Shown here piece after piece: positions 1 to 5,357 of a DNA stretch of 7,863 bases. The stretch's first letter is position 1. Each line of letters starts with the position of its first letter. The translations under genes and the position numbers were made by a program. Below the pieces are notes generated by a model that did not search any database, had not been told where the DNA came from, and was given only the letters and a program-made list of their open reading frames with translations. Source of the DNA: Xanthobacteraceae bacterium (GTDB lineage Bacteria > Pseudomonadota > Alphaproteobacteria > Rhizobiales > Xanthobacteraceae). Location of the stretch: NCBI GenBank assembly GCA_030040825.1, contig JASHSY010000305.1, positions 1 to 7,863 on the forward strand. Direction: 5' to 3'.

Positions 1-26
1 CAGCGGCGCCACGACCAAGAGCCAAT

Positions 27-52
27 CTTGCATGGGGTACTAACCCCGCAAG
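27..52. other. Stem-loop in the gene-free left end
   Basis: CTTGC (27-31) pairs with GCAAG (48-52) and GGGGT (34-38) pairs with ACCCC (43-47), with a 2-nt AT bulge and an ACTA loop, giving ten base pairs. There is no T-run on either side, so it is not a standard intrinsic terminator. It may belong to the 3' end of a transcript arriving from left of the window or from the methyltransferase gene, which ends at 228. The rest of 1-227 holds no convincing ORF. Positions 68-142 are clearly more AT-rich than their surroundings, but no promoter with both boxes could be fixed there. Confidence 0.35.
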
Positions 53-227
53 TTGCCCCTACCCGATGCAAAATTGTGCCACTCCGTTCTCAACAATTCC
101 ATTACAATAAATGTGCGCCTTAACTAAAAATGATTTGATCCAAGCGCCGGCAGGGCCGCGTCCTCAGCGCCTGACATGAAGGCCAAGGAAATTGCCGTCG
201 TCTCGGAGAGCGCTGACGCAGCTCGCT

Positions 228-1397
228 TTAGTCGCCCCAAAGCTGTTGGGTGGCAAGATCGGCGCCGGCCCGCATCGCCTTGAACTTTTCCCATACCACC
301 GTGCGATGCACTTCGGTGTCGTACATCGCCTGCGATGAGAAGCCGCAATCGGCGCCGGCGATAACGTTCTCCCGCCCGACCAGGCGTGCATAACGGATGA
401 TCCGCTCGGCGATCAATTCGGGATGCTCGACGATATTGCTGGCGTGGGTGATGACGCCAGGCACCAACACCTTGCCGTCCGGAACTTTCACTTGCTCGAA
501 CAAATGATATTCGTGCTCGTGGCGTGGGTTGGCGGCTTCAAAGCTGTACGAGCCGGCATTGATCTTGAGCACGTAGCCGATGATGTCCTTAAGGGCCGCT
601 TCATGGATGCGCGGCCCCTGGTTGATGCCGTAGCAGGTGTGGAAGCGCACCCGCTCGGCCGGAATTCCCCGCAGGCCGACATTGACCGCCTCCACGTAAA
701 TCTCGGCGCGGCGTTGTTTCTGCGCGTCGTCGAGGCCGGGTTCATAAAAAATATCCGGCAGAAACGGATCGTCGATCTGCACCAGGATGCCGGCGTCGAC
801 GATCGCCCGGTATTCCTTGCCCATTTCCACAGCGAGCGCGTGGAAATACTCCTCGTCCGATTTGTAATACTCGTTCTTGCCGACGCCGGATGGGGCGGTT
901 GCCGGCAAAAACACATGCTCGTTGGCGACGCCCGCCGCAGCAGCGGCGGCCTTCACATTCTCGATGTCGGTTGCGACCAGGCTTTCGCCGCGGTATTTGA
1001 CCGGCCCGACGCAGACCACCGGCGCCAGTGAGACGACGGCACCGCCCAGCATCGCCCGCTTGAAATACTGCTCGTAGTATTCCGGGAAAGCCGCGACCTC
1101 CTGCTGAAACAGCTGCACTTTCATGCCCGGCCGCGATTCGAAGCCTTCGAGCCGTTCGCGGACATAGGTGAAGAAGCCCGGCTTGGAAAATTCACCGTCG
1201 GTGACGATGTCAATGCCGCAATTGACCTGCTCGCGCACTGCGGTGTTGACAGCATCGCGTAGCGCGGTCCGATAAGCCCGCTCGTCGTAATTCTGCCCGG
1301 AATATTTCGCCTTCATCGCATCGAGCAGAACATGCGGTCGCGGCAAGCTGCCGATATGGGTGGTCTGGATGCGATCGGTATTCTGCTGAAGTTGCAC
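228..1397 (-). CDS. Stand-alone MetE-type (cobalamin-independent methionine synthase C-domain) methyltransferase
   Basis: Cytosolic zinc-dependent methyltransferase of the UROD/MetE barrel superfamily, 389 aa. It matches the catalytic C-terminal half of MetE without the N-terminal half, like Bacillus YxjG/YxjH and the short folate-independent synthases. Seen in the protein: THIGSLPRP near the N-terminus (about residues 13-21), IDDP (208-211) where MetE has its substrate-binding IDEP, and a complete set of zinc ligands: His253 and Cys255 in HTC, Glu287 and Cys351 in GADCGF. The chosen start is a GTG at 1395-1397 with GGGAG eight bases upstream. An in-frame ATG at 1472 would add 25 residues that precede the conserved domain and run into the divergent gene's leader. 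Thiol methylation, probably of homocysteine, is expected from the family. The methyl donor cannot be read from the sequence, and no partner gene lies beside it. Divergent from the 1493 gene. Confidence 0.9.
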   Translation of the reverse strand: MQLQQNTDRIQTTHIGSLPRPHVLLDAMKAKYSGQNYDERAYRTALRDAVNTAVREQVNCGIDIVTDGEFSKPGFFTYVRERLEGFESRPGMKVQLFQQEVAAFPEYYEQYFKRAMLGGAVVSLAPVVCVGPVKYRGESLVATDIENVKAAAAAAGVANEHVFLPATAPSGVGKNEYYKSDEEYFHALAVEMGKEYRAIVDAGILVQIDDPFLPDIFYEPGLDDAQKQRRAEIYVEAVNVGLRGIPAERVRFHTCYGINQGPRIHEAALKDIIGYVLKINAGSYSFEAANPRHEHEYHLFEQVKVPDGKVLVPGVITHASNIVEHPELIAERIIRYARLVGRENVIAGADCGFSSQAMYDTEVHRTVVWEKFKAMRAGADLATQQLWGD

Positions 1398-1492
1398 GAC
1401 GCATGCTCCCGGTTGCGCATTGGCGCTCGCGCTGTGTACTGAGCGCCGTCCTATGTTACTGTGGAGCGGCACGAGGCGGGAGGCGCTTTCGC

Positions 1493-2401
1493 ATGCATCG
1501 ACGGTTGATCGAAGCGCTGCTGCTGTGCGGGCTCGCTATCGCCACCGCCGGCCCGATTGCGGCGCAGCAGAAGCAGCCGTTCCCCGCCGACCAGCCGTCG
1601 ATCATGGACGAGGAAGAAATCACCGCACCGGCGAATCCACCGCCGCAGCCGGCCAAGCCGTCCCGTAAGGGCGCGATGGCGGCGCCAAACCCGGACAACC
1701 CCGATCTCGACGCCGAAGACGAGCTTGCGCCTTCGCAAATGCGCCAGCCGATACCGCCTGCGGTTGCCATGCCGAGCGGCGGCGAACGGCGAATACGGTC
1801 TGCGTCGCATGGAACCGAAGCGATGCCGGAGGAGCGCGCGGCGCAGCGGCCGGCGCACGTGGCGAAACCCGACATCGTTGGCTGCAACGGCGTGTTCGGA
1901 CGAGATTCAAGCCACGCCAAGCTCGCCATGGCTTATCGGTCGCGCAATGTCGCTTTTACTCAGGTCGATGCCGCCTCCGGCGCCAAGGTCATGGCTAGTG
2001 TGCTGTTCGCCAAGGAGCCGAAGCGGCGTTTGGAGGTTTGGTGGTCGAAACCGGCGACCCGGACCGACACGCATCTGATCGTGATCAATGGTGAATCGGA
2101 CTGGATCGCGCCCGGCGAACTTCGGCTTGGCTTGACGCTCGGCGAACTTGAAAAGCTCAATGGCAAGTCTTTCAAGCTTTTGGGGTTCAACAAGGACCGC
2201 GTCGCGACTTTGAGCGATTGGAACGGCGGTCAACTCGCCGTTCTTCCGGGCGGATGCAAGATCGGCATTAGCCTACGCGCCGACCCTAAAGCGTCCGCAT
2301 CGGCGTTGGCCGCCGCGCCTGCCGATCGCGCATTTTCCTCGGACGATTCCGCACTGCGCGGCGCCAATCCGAAGGTCAGCGAAATTCTCGTCACCTACTG
2401 A
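1493..2401 (+). CDS. Secreted protein with proline-rich linker and conserved C-terminal domain, function unknown
   Basis: 302 aa, probably periplasmic. Residues 1-25 form a signal peptide (basic MHRR, hydrophobic core, likely cleavage after PIAA). Residues about 28-128 are low-complexity, rich in Pro, Ala, Glu and Arg, and probably disordered. Residues about 129-262 look globular, from VGCNGVF to LPGGCKIG, with Cys131 and Cys255 bracketing the domain and placed to form a disulfide. Other marked stretches are RDSSHAKLAMAY, RNVAF, LEVWW, LEKLNGKSFKLLGF and SDWNGG. I recognise the domain as a recurrent uncharacterised family in Rhizobiales but know no function. The start is the ATG at 1493, with GGGAGG nine bases upstream (1478-1483) and the signal peptide directly after it. 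A longer in-frame start at 1403 would bury the signal peptide and overlap the divergent gene's start region. About 140 nt separate it from the next gene, so co-transcription is uncertain. Confidence 0.85.
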   Translation: MHRRLIEALLLCGLAIATAGPIAAQQKQPFPADQPSIMDEEEITAPANPPPQPAKPSRKGAMAAPNPDNPDLDAEDELAPSQMRQPIPPAVAMPSGGERRIRSASHGTEAMPEERAAQRPAHVAKPDIVGCNGVFGRDSSHAKLAMAYRSRNVAFTQVDAASGAKVMASVLFAKEPKRRLEVWWSKPATRTDTHLIVINGESDWIAPGELRLGLTLGELEKLNGKSFKLLGFNKDRVATLSDWNGGQLAVLPGGCKIGISLRADPKASASALAAAPADRAFSSDDSALRGANPKVSEILVTY

Positions 2402-2485
2402 TCGCCTGCGGCGTTCGCCCGCAAACGGTCACGATGTTGAACGGCGACCAACAGATTCCTTCAGCCTCTTTTCAGGCGAACTGTC

Positions 2486-2510
2486 GGAACTTTCGGGTCG
2501 GGCGGCGATT
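2486..2510 (+). promoter_or_regulatory. Possible EcfG-type promoter, weak -10
   Basis: GGAAC at 2486-2490 is followed 16 nt later by GATT (2507-2510). The alphaproteobacterial EcfG/RpoE2 consensus is GGAAC-N16/17-CGTT, also written GGAAC-N18/19-TT. The -35 and the TT fit, but the CG of the -10 does not. A start about 25-30 nt before the 2540 GTG would leave room for that gene's ribosome binding site. Confidence 0.3.
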
Positions 2511-2539
2511 TCGCAAATAGACGAAAAAGGAGACCTGCT

Positions 2540-2794
2540 GTGACTAGTTTAAGAATGACAGGTTTGGCGCTCGCCGCCGTTCTGGGATCTTGCATGGTGG
2601 TGGGGCAAGCCGCTGCCATGCCGGCCGATGGATTGAAAGCGGCGGCCGGCCAAGTCGGCCATGATGTTCAGGATGTGCGTTGGGTTTGCGGACCCTATCG
2701 CTGCTGGTGGGCGCCCGGCCCTTATTGGGGCTACGGACCGGGTCCGTACTGGCGTGGCGGGTGGGGCTGGCGTCACCGCTGGCACCGTTGGTAA
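2540..2794 (+). CDS. Small exported Trp/Gly/His-rich protein
   Basis: 84 aa with a signal peptide (residues 1-26, ending QAAA). The mature part is about 58 residues. From residue 48 onward it holds nine tryptophans, many Gly, Pro and Tyr, and an Arg/His-rich end (WRHRWHRW). Cys50 and Cys55 form a CGPYRC motif that could bind metal or make a disulfide. Peptides with this VRWVCGPYRCWW-type core are common as uncharacterised orphans in Rhizobiales. The start is a GTG at 2540-2542, chosen because AAGGAG (2527-2532) lies seven bases upstream. An ATG at 2555 would shorten the signal peptide and has no better site. It is followed by a strong terminator and preceded by a weak EcfG-like promoter. An envelope location is inferred and the function is unknown. 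Confidence 0.8.
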   Translation: MTSLRMTGLALAAVLGSCMVVGQAAAMPADGLKAAAGQVGHDVQDVRWVCGPYRCWWAPGPYWGYGPGPYWRGGWGWRHRWHRW

Positions 2795-2836
2795 ATCGGC
2801 ACGCGCCGCGACACCGTCGCATTGTCGCACTGACTG

Positions 2837-2884
2837 CGAGCGCTGCCCGGACCAACGCGGTCCGACCAGCGCTCGTTTCGTTTT
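2837..2884 (+). terminator. Intrinsic terminator after the Trp-rich peptide gene
   Basis: CGAGCGCTG (2837-2845) pairs with CAGCGCTCG (2867-2875), and CGGACC (2848-2853) pairs with GGTCCG (2859-2864), with one 2x2 internal mismatch and a 5-nt loop. The tail at 2876-2884 is TTTCGTTTT. It lies about 40 nt after the 2794 stop. This is the clearest rho-independent terminator in the window. Confidence 0.8.
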
Positions 2885-2891
2885 GAGCGTT

Positions 2892-2907
2892 TCGGCGTTG
2901 CCGCCGA
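2892..2907. terminator. Short stem-loop between convergent genes
   Basis: TCGGCG (2892-2897) pairs perfectly with CGCCGA (2902-2907) around a 4-nt loop, GCAA when read on the minus strand. It lies directly past the stop of the minus-strand gene ending at 2917 and may mark that transcript's 3' end. There is no T-run on the minus strand, so termination itself is unproven. Confidence 0.35.
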
Positions 2908-2916
2908 TTGTACGCG

Positions 2917-3321
2917 CTAGTGGCGCGGCCGAGCGCCGCTCGCCGGCGCTGGTTTGTCGGGCGGCGCACCTTCTTGCTGCTGTTCGTGCATGGCCCGCAC
3001 GTCGCGCGCCATTTCCAGGCAGGTGATCAATTCCGTGTAGCTCGACTCCCCGCCCATGCGCGCTTCGTTCACGCATGAAGTCCGGTCAGCGGGTGAGAAG
3101 CTCGACCATTGCTTGACCAATTCGTCACGGATCGATTGCTCGCTTTGCATGCAATTCTTTCTCTCTTGCTCGATTGCCGGATCGCGGAAGGTGACGCCGC
3201 CCTGTTTGGCGATACCCTCGCACACCTGCTCAACATTGAGCTGCGGCACGCTATCGGGAACCGTCGCGGCGACCGGCATCATCAATTGCGCGCCGAGCAT
3301 GAGCGCCTTGGGCAGAATCAT
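2917..3321 (-). CDS. Small secreted four-cysteine protein, function unknown
   Basis: 134 aa, probably periplasmic. Residues 1-20 are a short hydrophobic signal-like segment ending PVAA. The mature part is mainly helical and has Cys34, Cys57, Cys83 and Cys101, which suggests two disulfides. The most characteristic stretches are RDELVKQWSSFSPADR and SYTELITCLEMARD; this pattern recurs in Rhizobiales proteins without known function. The last 20 residues are Gln/Pro/Ala-rich and probably disordered. The start is the ATG at 3319-3321, with GGGAG (3330-3334) eight bases upstream. The reading frame stays open 40 codons further, but that extension is not signal-like and covers the promoter region. 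It is convergent with the Trp-rich peptide gene and divergent from the 3461 gene. Confidence 0.8.
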   Translation of the reverse strand: MILPKALMLGAQLMMPVAATVPDSVPQLNVEQVCEGIAKQGGVTFRDPAIEQERKNCMQSEQSIRDELVKQWSSFSPADRTSCVNEARMGGESSYTELITCLEMARDVRAMHEQQQEGAPPDKPAPASGARPRH

Positions 3322-3348
3322 TCGGGCGTCTCCCAATCGATGCAAGTC

Positions 3349-3354
3349 ATTATA
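3349..3354 (-). promoter_or_regulatory. Perfect TATAAT -10 box for the four-cysteine protein gene
   Basis: Read on the minus strand this is TATAAT, 27 nt before the ATG at 3321, which leaves a leader of about 20 nt that includes the GGGAG site. No good -35 stands at 16-18 nt upstream (the best is TTCCGT), so an activator or an alternative recognition mode may be needed. Confidence 0.4.
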
Positions 3355-3357
3355 ACA

Positions 3358-3397
3358 CCCACCGGCTCGGCACGGAACCGGTGTCCTGGCCGGTGGG
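3358..3397. repeat. Inverted repeat with CCGGTG motifs in a divergent promoter region
   Basis: CCCACCGGC (3358-3366) and GCCGGTGGG (3389-3397) are perfect 9-bp inverted arms around a 22-nt centre. CCGGTG occurs three times in direct orientation, at 3378-3383, 3390-3395 and 3409-3414; the first arm carries the motif inverted. It lies between the genes starting at 3321 and 3461, upstream of both, so an operator for a dimeric regulator is more likely than a terminator. That role is inference. Confidence 0.45.
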
Positions 3398-3404
3398 AAA
3401 ACGA

Positions 3405-3433
3405 TTGACCGGTGGCGATTCGCCCCGCTATGG
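3405..3433 (+). promoter_or_regulatory. Candidate housekeeping promoter for the 3461 gene
   Basis: TTGACC (3405-3410) is followed after 17 nt by CTATGG (3428-3433), near the rhizobial CTTGAC-N17-CTATAT pattern. The third CCGGTG copy overlaps the end of the -35. The -10 match is only partial. Confidence 0.35.
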
Positions 3434-3460
3434 CTGCACACGCAGGGTGAAGGAATTCAC

Positions 3461-3832
3461 ATGATCGTCGCACATTTCCTGAGCGCCGCGCTTGTCGTCG
3501 CCGTGGCAACCGGACCGGCGCTTGACCCCGGCCGCGAAATCAATCTCTCAATCCAGGAGAAGGCGGCGGCGACTGAACCGCTGGTACGTTCGGCGACCGA
3601 CTGCATCGTGCACGCCGTCATCACCGATCCCCGCTACGGCAACAATGCTGGCGCCGCACTCGGCGATCTGATCGTGGCCTCGATGCCGTCGTGTCTCATG
3701 CCGGTACGCGCAATGATCGACGCCTACGATCGCTATTACGGTGACGGCGCCGGCGAAGCGTTCTTCATGGGGCCATATCTCGACGTGCTTCCCAAGGCAG
3801 TGGTCGCCGGCGCCAAGGCGGCTGAGCGGTGA
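3461..3832 (+). CDS. Small secreted protein, function unknown
   Basis: 123 aa. Residues 1-20 form a signal-like hydrophobic segment (cleavage possibly after ATG or GPA). The mature part has Cys48 and Cys78, which could pair, and recognisable stretches TDCIVHAVITDPRY, GDLIVASMPSC, MIDAYDRYYG and GEAFFMGPYLDVLP. The same arrangement occurs in uncharacterised Rhizobiales exported proteins, but no function is known to me. The start is the ATG at 3461 with AAGGA (3450-3454) six bases upstream. GTGAA (3447-3451) and TTCAC (3456-3460) can form a small hairpin that places GGAA of the binding site in its loop. It is divergent from the four-cysteine gene. It ends six bases before the stop of the convergent gene at 3839, so there is no room for a terminator between them. 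Confidence 0.78.
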   Translation: MIVAHFLSAALVVAVATGPALDPGREINLSIQEKAAATEPLVRSATDCIVHAVITDPRYGNNAGAALGDLIVASMPSCLMPVRAMIDAYDRYYGDGAGEAFFMGPYLDVLPKAVVAGAKAAER

Positions 3833-3838
3833 CACGCG

Positions 3839-4240
3839 CTATCGGGTCGGTCCCGGCCCAATCACGGCAATGACGCGCATTTTTGTCGGATCGACCAGGA
3901 CGATCTGATCATCAACCCGGGTGTATTTGAAAAGTTTGGTCTCCGGATTGGCGGCAACGATATCATCGGGGAGCGCATAGAGTTCGATCATTGGCGGCAC
4001 TTCGGCGCCGACATTGGTCGCGAATCGGCTGGGTGCGACTTTGCTCTTGTCCTTGCGGACTTCCTGATAGATCGCATTGCGCTGCGCTGGCGTCAGTTCG
4101 AGCTTTGGCGCCAAACCATTTGGTGCAACGGTCTCGTCAATGCTGCCGCTCTGCGCGCCGGCCGACAAAGCGCCGGTGATCGCGGTTGCCGCGCCAAGCA
4201 ACGCCGCCGCCGTCAGGCGATGCACCAGATAGCTTTTCAT
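3839..4240 (-). CDS. DUF1236-type exported protein
   Basis: 133 aa. The signal peptide covers residues 1-29 (basic start, Ala-rich core, ending AGA before QS). Then come a short linker, an LTPAQRNAIYQEV helix (49-61) typical of DUF1236 proteins, VPPMIELYALPDDIV (81-95), and a final beta-rich tail (104-127) with YTRVDDQIVLVDP and VIAVI. DUF1236 is an alphaproteobacterial periplasmic family of unknown function. The start is the ATG at 4238-4240, with GGGAGG (4246-4251) five bases upstream. It lies 65 nt behind the 4306-4779 gene on the same strand and ends in a shared tail motif, so the two probably form one unit. A stem-loop lies in the gap. Confidence 0.85.
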   Translation of the reverse strand: MKSYLVHRLTAAALLGAATAITGALSAGAQSGSIDETVAPNGLAPKLELTPAQRNAIYQEVRKDKSKVAPSRFATNVGAEVPPMIELYALPDDIVAANPETKLFKYTRVDDQIVLVDPTKMRVIAVIGPGPTR

Positions 4241-4261
4241 CCCTGCCTCCCGTGGTTCGCG

Positions 4262-4295
4262 GACCCACGCGGCGCAACACGAGCCGCGTGGGGTC
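4262..4295 (-). terminator. Strong stem-loop between the two DUF1236-like genes
   Basis: GACCCACGCGGC (4262-4273) pairs with GCCGCGTGGGGTC (4283-4295) with one bulged G and a 9-nt loop, twelve base pairs in all. It starts about 10 nt past the stop of the upstream gene. No T-run follows it on either strand, so it may be a partial terminator, an attenuator, or an RNA-stability element separating the two reading frames. Confidence 0.45.
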
Positions 4296-4305
4296 TTGGT
4301 GGGCG

Positions 4306-4779
4306 TTAGCGCGGGATCGCCTGCACCGCGATGTTGGTATATGGGTCGATCACCAGAATGCGGTCGGGCTCGTAGATGTAGCGGTAGGTCGGCGCGGGCG
4401 TCGGCACGGCAACGGGCGCCACGGGGGCGACCGCGGGCGGTGTCGCTACGTCATAGAGCCGCGGATACGGCGTCTGCACGACCTGGGTGTATGCCGGTTG
4501 CGTGACGACTTCCGGCGCTACCGGCGCAGGCACGACACGCTCGGTGACCGTCGTCGTGCGCGTTGTCGTCACGCCGTCGTGGCGGCGCACGACATGGCGG
4601 CGCGGCGTCGTGGTCGATTGCACGGTGCGTACCGTTTGCACCGTCTCGACCGGAGCCGGGGCGATGGCAACCGGCGCCGGCGGCGGCGCGATCACGGTAT
4701 CGACCGTCTGCGCATGCGCGACGGAGACGCCTGCGGCAAGCGCGACCGCCAGGGCACTATACGAGATAAAGTTTCGCAT
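4306..4779 (-). CDS. Exported Thr/Val/Pro-rich protein with DUF1236-like tail
   Basis: 157 aa. The signal peptide covers residues 1-23 (cleavage after AHA). Residues 24-130 are low-complexity: a TV/Q repeat segment (TVQTVRTVQ), a basic patch (RRHVVRRH), a Thr run, then Pro/Ala/Val repeats. The only ordered-looking part is the last 26 residues, with YRYIYEPDRILVIDP and AVQAI, which lines up with the tail of the next gene. The start is the ATG at 4777-4779 with GGAG six bases upstream. The in-frame ATG at 4791 lies inside that binding site and is rejected. An EcfG-type promoter sits about 50 nt upstream. An envelope, possibly cell-wall-associated, location is inferred from the signal peptide and extended composition; the function is unknown. 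Confidence 0.8.
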   Translation of the reverse strand: MRNFISYSALAVALAAGVSVAHAQTVDTVIAPPPAPVAIAPAPVETVQTVRTVQSTTTPRRHVVRRHDGVTTTRTTTVTERVVPAPVAPEVVTQPAYTQVVQTPYPRLYDVATPPAVAPVAPVAVPTPAPTYRYIYEPDRILVIDPYTNIAVQAIPR

Positions 4780-4831
4780 TGAGCACTCCATACGTTGGCG
4801 ATACGGATGGAATCATCCGCGCTGGGACCCC

Positions 4832-4857
4832 AACGCGCGCCGCCAGCCTTGCGTTCC
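4832..4857 (-). promoter_or_regulatory. EcfG (general stress response) promoter
   Basis: On the minus strand GGAAC (4857-4853) is followed after exactly 17 nt by CGTT (4835-4832), a full match to the EcfG/RpoE2 consensus GGAAC-N16/17-CGTT. It points at the 4779 ATG, 52 nt further on, which leaves a leader of normal size. It implies that the exported protein, and perhaps the DUF1236 gene after it, is induced by the PhyR-EcfG stress pathway. The match is seen; the regulation is inferred. Confidence 0.6.
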
Positions 4858-4873
4858 TGCAGCGCAGCGACGA

Positions 4874-4889
4874 CGGAACTCACGTTCCG
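4874..4889. repeat. Perfect 6-bp inverted repeat in a divergent intergenic region
   Basis: CGGAAC (4874-4879) and GTTCCG (4884-4889) flank TCAC. It lies between the genes starting at 4779 (-) and 5028 (+), 17 nt upstream of the EcfG-type -35. It could be an operator. Each arm contains GGAAC, but neither has a matching -10 at the right distance. Nothing else was identified in 4890-5027 apart from a TTGACC at 4922 without a good -10. Confidence 0.35.
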
Positions 4890-5027
4890 GCGCCGTAAAA
4901 TCGCCGCCAAACCGCGCCCGATTGACCACGGGACGGTCGGCGTGCAGTCTGGCGGGCCATCAAGCAGTACAGATTCGGCGTTTTCGTCGCGGGTCGCGGT
5001 CAGTTCGTTGACGCGGGAGAGAGCGGC

Positions 5028-5327
5028 ATGTTCGGAATCAACGACTTGTTCCAGTGGGAGCGCTTCGTCACCCCCACCGTGATCAAAGTCTTTTACTGGT
5101 TGGCGGTAGTCATTTCCGTCCTGGTCGGAATGGCCGGAGCGGTCTCCTCGTTGACCACCATGGCGTACAATCCCTTCGTCGGCATGATTTTTCTGATAGC
5201 CAGCTTGCTCGGCGCCTGCATGGGCGTGGTCTTGTCGCGTATCGCCGCCGAATTCGTGCTGATCGTGTTTCGGATCAACGAGCATCTCGGCGCGATCCGC
5301 AATCAGGGAACGCTCGGCAATCAGTAA
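5028..5327 (+). CDS. DUF4282-type inner membrane protein
   Basis: 99 aa with two predicted membrane helices, about residues 17-38 (VIKVFYWLAVVISVLVGMAG) and 49-70 (PFVGMIFLIASLLGACMG region). An amphipathic N-terminus FQWERFVTP precedes them and a cytoplasmic-type tail with RIAAEFVLIVFRINEHLGAIR follows. This arrangement, including the R-x3-E and FRINE pattern, is that of DUF4282, a short bacterial membrane family without known function. The start is the ATG at 5028 with GGGAGAG (5015-5021) upstream. It stands alone on its strand, divergent from the stress-type gene and convergent with ychF, which ends 16 nt past its stop. Confidence 0.85.
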   Translation: MFGINDLFQWERFVTPTVIKVFYWLAVVISVLVGMAGAVSSLTTMAYNPFVGMIFLIASLLGACMGVVLSRIAAEFVLIVFRINEHLGAIRNQGTLGNQ

Positions 5328-5334
5328 GGCCGAA

Positions 5335-5357
5335 GCTGCGCCATTAATTGGCGAAGC
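5335..5357. terminator. Stem-loop over the convergent gene ends
   Basis: GCT (5335-5337) plus CGCCA (5339-5343) pair with TGGCG (5349-5353) plus AGC (5355-5357) around TTAAT, with one G/A mismatch. It begins eight bases after the DUF4282 stop and covers the ychF stop. It could slow polymerases from both sides, but no T-run follows on either strand. Confidence 0.35.

Noticed and set aside
423..1031. 202-codon plus-strand frame opposite the methyltransferase
   Set aside because: It lies wholly inside a gene with intact zinc ligands, and the translation shows no family features.
1398..1472. Longer N-terminus for the MetE-type enzyme
   Set aside because: The 25 extra residues precede the conserved domain and have no better binding site than the GTG at 1397.
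3322..3441. Upstream extension of the four-cysteine protein
   Set aside because: It would place the signal peptide internally and cover the TATAAT box and inverted repeat.
4487..4640. GTCGTC-rich DNA repeats suggesting a tandem array
   Set aside because: They are explained by Thr, Val and Arg codons of the low-complexity exported protein and are not regular units.
4875..4897. GGAAC facing the DUF4282 gene as an EcfG promoter
   Set aside because: The bases 16-17 nt downstream are TAAA/AAAA, not CGTT; a CGTA occurs only at 14 nt.
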